A stretch of 64,000 nt of DNA from contig VCAZ01000015.1 of assembly GCA_005784505.1 (NCBI GenBank), positions 2,340,668 to 2,404,667 of the forward strand, read 5' to 3'. The stretch is from Bagarius yarrelli (lineage: Eukaryota > Chordata > Actinopteri > Siluriformes > Sisoridae). Of the stretch, positions 48,559 through 60,368 are shown one piece after another (position 1 is the first letter of the stretch; each line of letters begins with the position of its first letter). The notes under the pieces are model-generated. The model saw nothing but the letters and a program-made list of their open reading frames with translations. It was not told the DNA's origin and ran no database searches. The translations under genes were made by a program, and so were the position numbers.

Positions 48559-48784
48559 GGCCAGGCTTACACTGTGCGATTTTTGGCCAAAGTTTGGTCG
48601 CCTGAGACAAATTTTGAAATCCTAAAAGATTCCTATAGCTCTACACTAAAATCTGTTAGCTTTGATCGCTAGTTTGACATGTTTTTGATTAATAGGCGTT
48701 AAGATCAGTGTTTTCCTCCATTGAAATATTGGCAGTGTCAGAAGATTTTAGACTCTTACCTGCAACGCGACTTCTACTACAACT
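48559..48784. repeat. dispersed repeat, copy 2
   Basis: Same block order as 34441-34640 with many substitutions. It begins CCAGGCTTACACTGTGCGAT. The ORF that starts at 48708 overlaps it and is not a gene. Confidence 0.55.
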
Positions 48785-49172
48785 AAAGCGAGACCGCGGG
48801 TTACTGAACATGTCACAGGTTGATAATGTTAAACCTCAAATGTCCATCGTATCACACCTCCAGATCTCTGAATACACAGCTGCTTCTCTTTCTTTACTCT
48901 TGGCCATGTCTGCACTCAGCATATCAGAAAATGCTGAAAAAATGCTTCACTGCTGCGACAAGAGTTTAGGAAGAGATCCGTTAGCAGGAAAAATCCTGTG
49001 GATAACATGTGATATCAGAGTCAAGTTTCCTGGCTAGTTCACATATTTCCTGTCTGTAAATCCAAAAGCATGTTAAAAGAAAGTTTGTGTGAGTTGGGGG
49101 ATGGGAAAATGTAATGTACACGATTACACTAGTCTGTAGTGGAAAAGAATTCGGGTACTAATATGTGGGAAC

Positions 49173-49288
49173 AGTGGCGCCGCTAAGAGGGGAAACGATT
49201 TGGATTAGGAGGATTCTAAGGGCCCATGCACTCTATAAGGGGCCTTATATTCTTTCAAAGGGCCCAAAACTGCTAGCGGCGTCCCTAA
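49173..49288. mobile_element. 116-bp hAT-like MITE with 8-bp target-site duplication
   Basis: It is flanked by the exact 8-mer GTGGGAAC (49165-49172 and 49289-49296). Terminal inverted repeats AGTGGCGCCGCTA and AGGGACGCCGCTA match at 11 of 13 positions. The interior has repeated GGGCC motifs and no coding capacity. The intact duplication suggests the insertion is not very old. Confidence 0.85.
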
Positions 49289-49971
49289 GTGGGAACAAGA
49301 CTAGCCCAGGTAACCAGACAATGCAATTTGTTTTCGTTCTCTAAATTGACATTTACAATACATGTGCTTTTCCTGAGCACTCTTATATTCTTAAATGTGT
49401 AAAAGCTTTTTTTTTTTTCTAAAACTCTACTTTTACTAGACACTCTTATTAATAGGTATAAATACACTTACCTAGCTAACAAGCTCAATATACACATAAT
49501 TATTTCGCAATGTTCAGTTAGTAGCTTAATTCAGAAAGAAAAAAACCTAGAAATTTAGAAAGCTAATAGTACAGTAACAATACCCCTATTTAAAATATAC
49601 TGCAGTATTATTGAGTAACTATAAAGCATATACTACAGTATTTACTACGGTTCATCAATTCACTAGAGTTAATACTATAGTACACAATGTGTAAATAATG
49701 TTGCAAAATGATCATGCACTGCTTCTTTGCATACGTCAGTCTTTTATATTAACTTAACCTTAAAATGTGTAAAAAAATGACAAAATGCTCAACAAAATGA
49801 ACACGTTTCCTGAGATTGTTACTGACGTATCACCTTGGAAACTTAGTCAACCTGTGACATTCCGAGGTGACTTTCTGTCATCACTTCACCCGTGTTTTGA
49901 TGTCCTGCTGGAAACGCATAGGGGTTCCGGACATGTAGGGAGAGCGCGAAAAAGAGATTGTTGGTGTGGGT

Positions 49972-49975
<4 letters not shown>

Positions 49976-50012
<37 letters not shown>
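49976..50012. repeat. (TG)n microsatellite
   Basis: About 37 bases of TG, flanked by purine-rich sequence on the right. Confidence 0.95.
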
Positions 50013-50014
<2 letters not shown>

Positions 50015-50548
50015 AAAGAGAAAAAAAAGTGAAAAACCAGGAGGGAGTGCAAGAGAGTGAGAGAGAAAAGCTGCACCCAGCACTGTAACAGCTGGCTGGA
50101 CAATATTAAATGCCGTCTGTCCTCCTGAGTCCTGCGCCGATCACCGCTGTGATTAGTGGGCATCCGGTCTGTTCCTTAACCCCGGAGCAGGAGACAAGAC
50201 CTCTCTGGACTTGCCCCGAGCAAAAAGCTACGCCTTCTGGAAGATTGTGGCTCCTTTCCCTCACATTATAGATAGGGCATGGCAGAGCCTGATAGTGTGG
50301 TGTCTTATTGTTAGGCTAAGAATCACTGTGTTGATTGGTGGAAGGCTGGTGGTATTTGGGGGTGGGGGTGGGGGTGGTTTTTGCACATCCATCCGGTAAG
50401 CTGATAAATATTTAAGAGTTTTCTGAGCCAAGGCATGGTAGCTACTCATCTAGGCTTCTTAATTAGGACGCATTCTGCTCTAGTGCCCTCTGCTTGCTGT
50501 GCCCAGGGAGGTGCAGGGTAGAGTGCGTTGCCCAAACCTTAATCAGAT

Positions 50549-50587
<39 letters not shown>
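50549..50587. repeat. (GA)n microsatellite
   Basis: GA run with one AAAG interruption. Confidence 0.95.
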
Positions 50588-50590
<3 letters not shown>

Positions 50591-51439
50591 ATAGCGAGTG
50601 GCTGCCAACATCTGCAGGGTGACATTAAACATCACCAGATGCTGTGCACATATTGTGGGATGAGGTGCTCAGCTTTTCACAGAAGGCCACTCTTTCTTTC
50701 CTTCCTTTTTTTTTATTTGCCATAATCTCAAAATCCGTTCAAACAAATGACAAGGAGCTGGAGTAAACAATTGAAAACAGGTAACTGAAATGAAAAACAG
50801 TAACATCAAAGCTCTGGTGGCTTCCTCCAGCTGGCTGTGCCATACTTTCCCTTTCTTCTCTTCTTGCCATGCAGGTCTTTGATTTCAGGAGATACAGAAT
50901 ATTTGGGTTTCCGCTGCAGTGTGTAGCCTTCTGAATCAGTGGCTGTGGGGTTTTGTGATTAGACAACATGATTTGCTTCCTGTCTTTAAAATATATTAGA
51001 GGAAGCTGAAGCTCCAAATATATGTATGCATTTCATATAATTTTTTTCATTTCTTTCTTACCGCATTTTTTTTTTGTAAAGTAGTGCTTGCCTGGTATGA
51101 AAATAATTATAAATATAAAAATACTCTTCTTTGTTATGTTTATGTTTAAGGTTTAAGGTCATGTTTAATGATTTTGTTTCTTAAAGGTCAATTAATAAAC
51201 GCATCCATACTTTGGAAAATATAAAATGTGTCCACTTTAAATTTTTTGAAGAAAGATATAATGTCCGCTACATCAGCAGCTTTTGATATCTCGGGTTTAA
51301 TCTTTATGAGCTCAGATTGTTTTTGCCTTACTTCTGAACTTATTTTTTACTGAACTGTATAGCAAAAAAAACCTCTGCACCTCATAATTGACTTCCCCTT
51401 TTTCTTATTGACTTTAAATGCATAGTATATCCCTGCATT

Positions 51440-51690
51440 TCAGCCTGCTGTGTTTCATAAACGATACAGTCAGGGGGCTTGTGTCCCGCCTAACCTCCAT
51501 TATTTAAGAGCTTGTGAATCCAATGCCTCCTCCAGCAGCAGCAGACAAACAGTCAGAGGTGGCCGCCATCCGACTGTCACAGGCTAAATCAAGGCTTGTT
51601 CCCGGGACATGGCTCATAGCAGCCTGACTGAACGCTCACATAAATCGTTCCAAGTCAGTTTGGCTTCATCTTAGCAAAAGCTGGTGGCTA
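51440..51690. other. candidate conserved non-coding element
   Basis: Complex, repeat-free sequence with a CAGCAGCAG run, a GTGGCCGCCATCC motif and several CpGs, set within AT-rich intron. Role is inferred only from texture. Confidence 0.25.
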
Positions 51691-52689
51691 TTGTAGCAGG
51701 ACATGCAGATTTCCTCTTCTGTAGGTTTACTGCCAGAAAAGTGCTTTTGCTATAGTTGGTTTGTGTGCCAGTTTGTTTAAGCGAGTGGGGGAGTTGTAGC
51801 AGATCGGCAAGCACTGTGGCACTTGGGCAGTAAAGCTATGGAATGTGTAATTAAAAAACAAGTGAGCACAAAAAACCCGGACTCACTTTCTCTTTCTATC
51901 TATCTCTCTTTTTCTCTCGCTGGGTGTGTGTGTGTGTGTCTTAGTTCTGTGCCTTTTTGGTGAAAAAACAGGGATAGAGAGGGAGGGGGGGTCAGGTTAA
52001 GCTTGCATTACAACTCATGAATCTTTCAAGCCACCCAGCCTACTCATCCAGCTCAAAAAGTGCACAAGACCAGAAAATGTATTTTTACCTCTATTTAGAA
52101 TCTTCCGCAAAATCTTTGCATGTACCCTGCACTTTCACTCTCTCCCTTTTTTTTTTAAATACTACCCTGCAAACTAGAGATAGCGCAGCAATTTAAGGAC
52201 CTCTCGTAGGATCAGGGAGTACAGTAATGTAAAAATGTGCAAAAACGTAAGCGAGGATGAGAAAGAAAAAATAAATGTGAGTGGTAGCCTTCGAGGCATA
52301 CCCCTGACCTCTCTGTACCACTGTGGTTGTGTTTGCTGCCTCGATCACTGCAATAAGGAGGCTTCATCTGCACTGAGCCCTGGGCCATAACGTCAGGAGC
52401 TAAGGACCTCTGCACCAGGAAATGCTTAAGGGATCTGCTCTTTCACACAGCCAGTCTCCCACGGACTCCGGGAGACCGTTTTATCTCCAGTTGCTAGGAT
52501 AACAACTTTAAGCTTCCAGCAGTCAGGAGGCCTGCAGGGACTTTTTTGCACAGACCGAAAGTATGCCACATTTTTAGGGGGGTTATTACAAAAATTATTT
52601 TGGAAGATCGTCACTTATCGAATTTCACTTGTTTAACTGTTCCATAGTATACTGTAGGGGAGCGCTTTATATGCTGACGGTCCTGCACG

Positions 52690-53040
52690 CCTATTTTGTC
52701 GCCAGGATTAAGAAGACAAAGAAATCAAAGTTGCCGTGCAAAGCGAGGTATTAATGAAATAGTAAAATAGATAAATGAAAAGCATGAGGGCCTCCGCCGC
52801 TCTGACTGACTGCTCCCTGCCAGGATTAAGTGGACTCCTCCTGTTCTTTTGTGCCTGTTTCCCAGCAGCACAATCGCAGCAGAGTCGTCGGCACAAGTGC
52901 CACGCAAAAAGCCTCGCTGCAGCCACTTTTGCTCTCCATTCTCTACATCCATGGCGAGACATGCCGGCCTGTAATTACTGCCCCCATTCAGAAGGGCCCC
53001 AGACACCTCGACGACGTCAGTCCTAACAAAGCCCAAGAAA
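52690..53040. other. candidate conserved non-coding element
   Basis: Unlike the AT-rich intron around it this stretch is complex in base use. It has homeodomain-type TGTAATTACTG (52970) and TATTAATGA cores and several CpGs. ORFs occur on both strands at once, typical of non-coding DNA short of stops. Conservation cannot be tested here. Confidence 0.3.
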
Positions 53041-55425
53041 TACTGCACACTTTAATGAGAGCACCGTGTTAAACTTTGTCTATACTCATGCGCCACGATT
53101 AAACCCTCCTCCTGGGGTTAGAACACCACACGCTGGCCCTGTGTAACCCCCTGCTCTGGGCAGCTTTTTTTGAGCATGCCCTACTTCTCTGCTTGGTCAG
53201 TGGGTCGACTGTCCTAGAATGAACCTTTCCACTCTCTAGCCCCTTATGTGTAATGATACTTAGAGCCTAATCACTCTAAACTCTCCAATTACGCCAAATC
53301 TGCTCCGTTATCAGACATAAAGATACATGAGTTTGTCTCATCTTCATCTTGCTTTAATCAAGTCCACAGAAAAATTACGTGCACAGAATTTGGCAACTAG
53401 AGTGGATTTACAGTAGATCACAGTACCCATCTATCATTGTGTAAGACCGTGGACCAGTATGATTCTCTCTTTGGGAAAAAAAAGACAATGAGGAAGAGAG
53501 GGAAGAGAGAACTAAAGGCTGCTGTGAGCCCACAGAGACTAGGGGTCATAGAGGAGCAGACGGGAGGAACACACGGTTTTGTGGGGGTGTTGTTTTCAGG
53601 AAGGGCAGCTGTAGTTGTTGGGGTGAGAGGGCAGAGCTGGGGAAAGATGAAGGATACGCCACAGGCTGACAGCCACACAGGAAGCACATCACAGTCAAAC
53701 CACCCAGAAGAAAAAGCCCTTCTTCTCCACTTTTCTCTCCCTCCCTCTGTATAGCTCCCAGCCCACGATGGGACCCTCTCGGGGAGGTCTCTACAATGTA
53801 TTCTCTGCTCTGGGCCACATGGAGCAGCGAGAGGAGATATAAAGAAGTCAGACTCACAGAAGCCGAGAGATCTTCCCTTCAACTCTTTTTGTTTTGTTCT
53901 TTTTGTTTAAATTTAGCCAAAAGTGTGTTTTGTTTTGGATTAAAATAAATGGCGAATTTTTGGGTTTTTTTTGGCGATTTTTTATTTATTTAGCCTTGTT
54001 CAATGTTAGCTTCAGGCTTTTTTCCTTTTTGTTTCATAGCCGTTAGTACTAGAATTGATATAATTGTTTTAATACTGTTTTAATTTAAGCTTATGGTATG
54101 GAACACCTGCACATCTGATCAGCCATGCTCTTACCACCCTAGTAATTTACTGTGAACCATAAATATTTATGGGATCAAGTTGAAGGCTGTGAAAGGTGAA
54201 GCTTTCCCATCTTTGTTTCTGCAACATAATTATAAGCCTTTGCTTTTGTTTTTTCATCACTACATGTTGATCGACTGACATGCTGAATGCATTTAAGCAG
54301 ACACAGATGTGTTAAGAATAGCCCCATAGCAGGGACAGGCCTTCCTGTATATCAGGAGTTCAGAATGCCAACGAGTATGACAGCAGCATTTTTCCTGCAC
54401 TCATCCCGGCTCTCGTTTCAGCTTCAGCTAACACATTTGTTGGTAATTTATGAGACCAGTGGGACAAATATGAAACCAAATGTGGCTGAGGCCTGGTGGT
54501 ATAAGGGCTTCATTCAGGCTTTAACACATAAGTCGCCTGGGTCAATGCTGAGGTTAAACCTTCCCACTGCGAAGCAATCTAGGTCAGCGTGGCAGTGACA
54601 GAAAGAGGCAGATAGACTGTACGTCAAATGAACAGGTGGCCCTCTCTGACACCGTGCTCAGTTTAGAGCAAGCTGGGGGACTGGAGTTTATGACATAGCT
54701 GCCACAGAAGCTGCTATTTCATCTAGCAGCAGGTCAGCATGGTTTTTTCCAGCCCTCATAGCCTAAAAATCCCACAGAGAGATATAACCATTTGGCGTGT
54801 AGCTGTTATATTTTTTCTTTTAAGAGATCAGAACATGTGTGTGTTGGGTGGGGGGTGCGGCAAGAAACACTCTCACAGGTTGAACTTGGCTTGTAGATAA
54901 ACAGTCTTGGAAAGGCGTGTAGCCCACAGAGTAAAGTTGTAGTTGGCTGCAATCGTTAGACTGTGTAAAAGCAGAGCCCAGAGTCTGGGACACTAGCCAT
55001 GTTGGGTGATGGCACTGGGTTTTAAGCTAGAAGGATAGGAGACGAGGTTTGAATGTTCCGACTGTGAGGAGATGTGGTGACAAGACCCAGACTCTCTCAT
55101 GACAAGCTGTGTTGGCTGAGGGTCAGGTAACCTGTCAGTCAAAACAAACAAATAGCCCTGTCTGCTTCTTTAATTTGATCCTTCAACCGATTTTAATTAA
55201 TTTTGTCATTCTGCTTATTCTGGAAATCAACAAATAAGGAACTTGAGGATCCTCTCTGTCCAAGTTTTTTACCTGTTAAAAGTTCAGTACTGACATTACA
55301 GAAATGTACACTGTCCTGTGCAATATCCTTCTCAGCTGTGAAACATCACAAACTCGATATAAGCACATTGTTGTACCACTTTAGGACGGAGTTGATAGAT
55401 TTCACTGGTAGGTTAAATCTAATAG

Positions 55426-55500
55426 AAGTGTACACAAATGGCCAAAAGTATATGGCCACACGATGTCACACTCATTTTTAAACAATTTATTCCAGATTTG
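55426..55500. repeat. degraded repeat end related to 34229-34400
   Basis: Has GGCCAAAAGTATATGGCCACA, a TCACACTCAT motif and TTCCAGATTTGG, the layout of a common fish repeat end. Followed at 55521-55549 by a short GATAAT tandem. Confidence 0.4.
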
Positions 55501-55760
55501 GTTAAACAGATTATAACCATTGATAATGATAATGATAATGATAATGACCATTGCTTATTCAGACACAAGAGCTTCATTTCCATTAATGTTTAGAGAGGTG
55601 AGGTCAGAGGGGTTTTTTTTTTCACACATGCTTGGCAAACCAGGTAACTGTTTGCACCAGGGCCATATGTTCAAGCCAGGGCCATTACCATGCTGAGCCA
55701 GGTTCATGCCTCTTAGTTTCACCAAATGGAAAATTGTCAGGAAAAAGTCAGGTTAACAGT

Positions 55761-55952
55761 AGAAATTGTGTCAAAGCAACTTTACAAAAGCACTAAGTTT
55801 AATCTGTAAATTAATAGCCCAACTAAGTCAGAGGCGATAGCGGCAAGAAACTAAACTCCATCTGTGACAAAATGGAAAAAACCTAGGGAGAAACCAGGCT
55901 CAGTCGGGGGGTCAGTTCTCCTCTGACCAGAAAAACCAGCAGGTTATATAGA
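55761..55952. repeat. copy of a common teleost interspersed repeat
   Basis: Contains GTGTCAAAGCAACTTTACA, CAGAGGCGATAGCGGCAAG, CTCCATCTGTGACAAAATGG, GAGAAACCAGGCTCAGTCGG and CAGTTCTCCTCTGACCAG in this order. I recognise this arrangement from many fish genomic sequences. No protein is encoded. Confidence 0.6.
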
Positions 55953-58233
55953 CATGCTATACAACTGTGTGCTTCCAGTGTTATGGATATAGTATTCCTT
56001 ATAAGTCTAATCTCTCATGTATCTAAAATTGTACGTATTTAGCACCCTGCCTCTTTTTGGTTGATTTGTTCAATTTATCAAACTGCAGATAGTTTTACAT
56101 ACACCTAAAAGCAATAAGTCATTAAGTTTCAAAGGCACACTTGTTGTTTTCTCAGTTTTCCTTTGATTTGAAAAAGATGTGGGTTTTTTTCAGAATAGAG
56201 ATGCTACAGGCCCACAGTGCATAGATGGTGATAAAATCAATCAATAGACTCTCATTAACCTTGTTCCCACTGCAGCAGGTTAAAAACTACTGGTTCATTT
56301 AACTAAAGTCTGAGATCCTGCACATTTTTTTTACTACCTTAAGTTTAACTTTGCGTCTGGTTTCCAAACGCTAACAAATAAGGAACAAAGATGCTGTCAA
56401 GAAAAGATGCAAGTAGAAACTTAAGTTTGTGGTGATGACATAGTGGAAGGAATTTGAAAAATATCAAAGAAAAAAAATCCATGGCGCCTGCAACTGCTTC
56501 AACCTTGTTTAGATGTACTTCAGCAAATCTGGGTTGCTGTGAGCGTATCTGTAGAGAAAGCTCTAGCAAAAGAGCCTGGGATCCTTAATGGGAGGTCTCC
56601 TCATCTTGACTCCCTGCTTTTGGCCAGTGGGGTTATTTATTATTCAGTGAGAGCTATTACTGTGGATAAGAGGCTCCTTTCAGACCTGTATTGATTGTTT
56701 TAATTGCCCCCAAAGATTGTTAACTTTTAAGATAGATATTAAGACGGCATGCGTGGCATTAAAACTGGGGGAAGATTGGAGGAGAATGAGGAGGAGGAGC
56801 AGACCAAAGCATTGAAATATTAAAAAAAATGTCCTCTGCCACGATATATATGTATATATGTCCAATAAAGCAATCAATCACAGGGGCTTATGAACATACA
56901 CATACCCTCTCAGGAGATTAAAAAGTCTGAATGGGGGGAAAAGAATGACATTCTGAACCTGGACTAAAAAGAAAACATTTAAACAAATTTACAGTTTTTG
57001 AGCCTCTTCAATAATACACATAAATTAAAAGTGTCTTTTGAGGCAAAAACCCTAATATAAAGGTGTCATAAGAAATTACTGTTAATAGGGAGCTTATGCA
57101 ACATCATTGCAGGCTAATACCTCCAGCCTTAAAAAAAATTCACCTATAAGTCCATGTAAACAAAAGTCCAAAATTACACTGTGACCTTTTCTGTGCTCGT
57201 GCATGGGTCTTTTTTTTTTTTGAGGAAAAAGTGGCAGTGTATATTTCCAAACAAGGTTAGATTAGTTCTCAAGGCATTCGAGAAATAACTCAACGCAGCC
57301 TTTTCCGTCTTTTAGACTGTGTTCATTTTCTCTTGTAAAGTCCTTTCTAAAAAAAATCTCTTTTTAAAATGTACACAAAAACTTCCATCCTACAGATGAG
57401 AGCAGTGTTTATGTGGGGAGTGCCGGATGAAATGGAATGATATGCTTAAATCGACTCATTAAGGTAAAGATTAACATGGTACTTTAGTCGTCTTACTAGT
57501 AGCACAGTGCTTAGAACAGTTGATGCCATCACATCGATGCCAAAACTATTTAAGTGCAAGAGAATCAACAGCGGAAAACCAGTGACTAAATCCCAGTGCA
57601 CAAATCTCAACTAATGCGACTGATTATAGCGCACAGTGAGGTAATGGTTTATATAATTGTTACGTGTTTAGCCATAAACATTAAGGTTTTGCAGAATCAC
57701 ATACAGGCCTCCTTGTCTGGTTAATGCTAGAGCTTTGGAAAGACATAAGAAATGCTGTAGATTATAAACAGTGCAGTCTGATGGCAGTCTGTCTGCCTTT
57801 GCAGTGGAGTTGTGACATAAGCATTGCAGACTGTTGACCTTAATTAACCTTTAGGGTAAGTATTGCTTATAACCATCTTGTGCTGCTAATTTAACCGGCC
57901 GTGTTTTCCTCTTTGGTGAAGTGTCGGGACCCTCTGGCACAGTTTGATTACCATAAGAAAGCAATCCTAAATTGAACCTATGGCAGGAGGTGAATTTTCA
58001 GTGTATTTTAAGTAGTTTATTTGTATATCTGGGCTGCTATAGCGAAATAATCGAAGCCTGAGCACTGTAATAATGCTGCATGTTTTAGATAATCGAATTG
58101 ATGAACCACCGTGTTCTCTTTGCTCGTTCGTTTGTTTTTCTTGACCAATAAATGAAATAGGTTTATAAGCAAGAGTTTAGCGCTTAATGTGTCAGATACC
58201 ATTTATTGTGTTTTCTTAATTTGTTAACTTTAA

Positions 58234-58383
58234 GCTGGGGAGTGGTAGCATAGTTGTTATTGTGTTTGTCTGCTACGACTGTCTGGAAGATTGTGGGGGT
58301 CGATACTCAAGTTACCATTGCTAGGTCCCCCTTATAATAAAAATAAATGTAAGTTGCTTTAAATAAGGGTGTAAATGTAAATG
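58234..58383 (+). mobile_element. tRNA-derived SINE, divergent copy or second family
   Basis: The head GGTAGCATAGTTGTTATTG resembles a pol III A box and GGGGGTCGATACTC resembles a B box, about 45 bases apart. The tail AAATGTAAGTTGCTTTAAATAAGGG matches the common SINE tail GTAAGTCGCTTTGGATAAAGGC. It lacks the middle body of the other copies. Confidence 0.6.
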
Positions 58384-60328
58384 TCTAATTATACAAACAT
58401 ATAAAAGTTTTCTGCTTTAGACCCTAAATGCACTTATTCTAAAAGAGATTTGCATGTGTGATTAAAGGATCTATATATTCTACTTACTCTTTGACAAACC
58501 TCAACATCCACATGTTCACCCTTGGGCCTGAAGTACAGTCGAGGTTAAGAAGAAATGGCAGACCACTGGTCTCGAGTAGTGTCTGACCCCATCTAGTTCT
58601 GTTGTGACCCTGCTCACACTTGGATTAGCTGGTACAATGCAGAGTTCTCTCTGAGTGAATTGTTCTTGCCCTGCAGCACCCCTCCCCATTAGCTCTCAAT
58701 CATATGGTCTGCTGGTCATGTGATTAATAGCAGGTCAGCTGCCTTTAAGTGGGCTGGTTCTGTAGAGCACCTAACTGTGGGCAGCTCATAAAGGGTGACA
58801 AGATGGGTTGAGGGTAAGGGAAACTTGGCATGTTCTCTCTTTTATTTTCAGATCTTTGTGGTTTGTGTCTCTGTAAGCACATAATCAGGACAAATTTAAG
58901 TGGCAATGGAGCTCTCAGGATGGCCCACCAACAGCTTTCCAGACAGTTTACACACCTTTAGCTGTCTGGACATTGCCACTGGATTTTTCCAATGTGCCGG
59001 CCCTTTGAAACATCTTATTCTCAGCTCACACCCTTCAGGATTCCAAACAAGTGTGGTTATTGTGGCTTCCCACGAAAATCTTGCGACATGCTTTATTGTG
59101 CTATGCCAGTTTATTTTAATTCATTTGGGTTGTTATTGTGGCTGGGATTTTAGAACATAGGAAGTATTGTACAAGGCTTTCTTGCCGAGCTCTTGATTAC
59201 ATGGGTAGAATTTACTGACATAGCAGAATGGACAAAACATGATGTACATCGTTTATGTTCTGGAAACAACCTCAGAAGTGTTGTCTGGGGTTTTTCCTCA
59301 AATTACATCATGCCCAAAAGTGCTCGGAGCATGTCAAAGAGCAGCCGGTGCCCTCTGCCCGATCTCAGTACCAGCACAAATGCTCGCTATCCACAGCTCT
59401 CATATTAAAGCCTCCTCTTTTAGCTAGAGGCATCCAAAATATTTGAAAATGACCTTGCAGTGTTTCCAGCTTCCCATCTTGAGCGAGTGCTTGAGATAAT
59501 TTATATATAAAATGTAGGGTTTGAAAAATTGCCATTTCCATCTTTAGGTGGCCGGGGCTCTCCATTACCAAAATGGGCTGAGTCACTGCACCGTGTGAAT
59601 CTTAATGAGGAGTGCACAGCCAGGACAGCCTCTCCCTTTCACTCCTTTCCTTCCCTTTTCACTTCCTTCTATCCAGATAAGATATAGCTGACTTGTTAAT
59701 TTTTGCTTTATGCTTTTTGATGAAGAGTTTGATGAAGACATCCAAAAAGATATCATTTGCTTTGAAAAATACTATTCGGTTTTGGGCTTTTTGGGCTCTG
59801 TGCCCTTCATAGTATCGCTCTTAATGACCTTATGTTGGGCATTATTTAATTTTTTAAGACATTAAAACACTGAAAGACATTAGACTGTTTTTTTTTTAAT
59901 TTGTATTTTTGTTTATTTAACAGCTTTTGCACTTGAATTACACTTTAGAAATTGCTTTACAGATCTGAAAATAACCACTTTGCTCTGTTCGGTTGAAGTT
60001 AGGGGTTGTGTGATGTTTGTGTGTGTGGGTTTTTGTGTGTATGTGAGTATGGGTTTGTGGACAGAGGCGGATTAGTATGAAGACAAAGAGCCCTGGAAAC
60101 ATTTTAAACACAGGCTGTGGTTTTCCCTGGTCTCCCACTCTCACTTTTCCCTCTGTGGACGCACTGCGCTCGGTTTCCCTGACCACACACTTCCCCATCA
60201 CCGCAGCCTGTATGCCAGCTATGGCACGGCCTGACCCTCTTACAGCCTTACAGTCTGCCTGGAAATCCTCACTGGCTGCCTCAGCCCACCCAGCCTCACT
60301 GCCAACCCATGTCATGAGACTCAATACC

Positions 60329-60331
<3 letters not shown>

Positions 60332-60362
<31 letters not shown>
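60332..60362. repeat. (CA)n microsatellite
   Basis: About 31 bases of CA. Confidence 0.95.

Positions 60363-60368
<6 letters not shown>

Larger units (their letters stand above)
44041..55425 (+). other. nfia: nfia intron 2, distal part
   Basis: Non-coding sequence with two hAT-like MITEs, a SINE fragment and a second copy of the 34.4 kb repeat, all listed separately. Microsatellites are (TG)n at 49976-50012 and (GA)n at 50549-50587. The stretches 51440-51690 and 52690-53040 are compositionally complex and may be conserved regulatory elements. Open frames such as the one at 53418-53882 (minus) show no recognisable domain. Confidence 0.6.

Noticed and set aside
53418..53882. 154-codon minus-strand ORF in intron 2
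   Set aside because: Two other frames are open over the same stretch and no motif is recognisable, so it reads as GC-balanced non-coding DNA.
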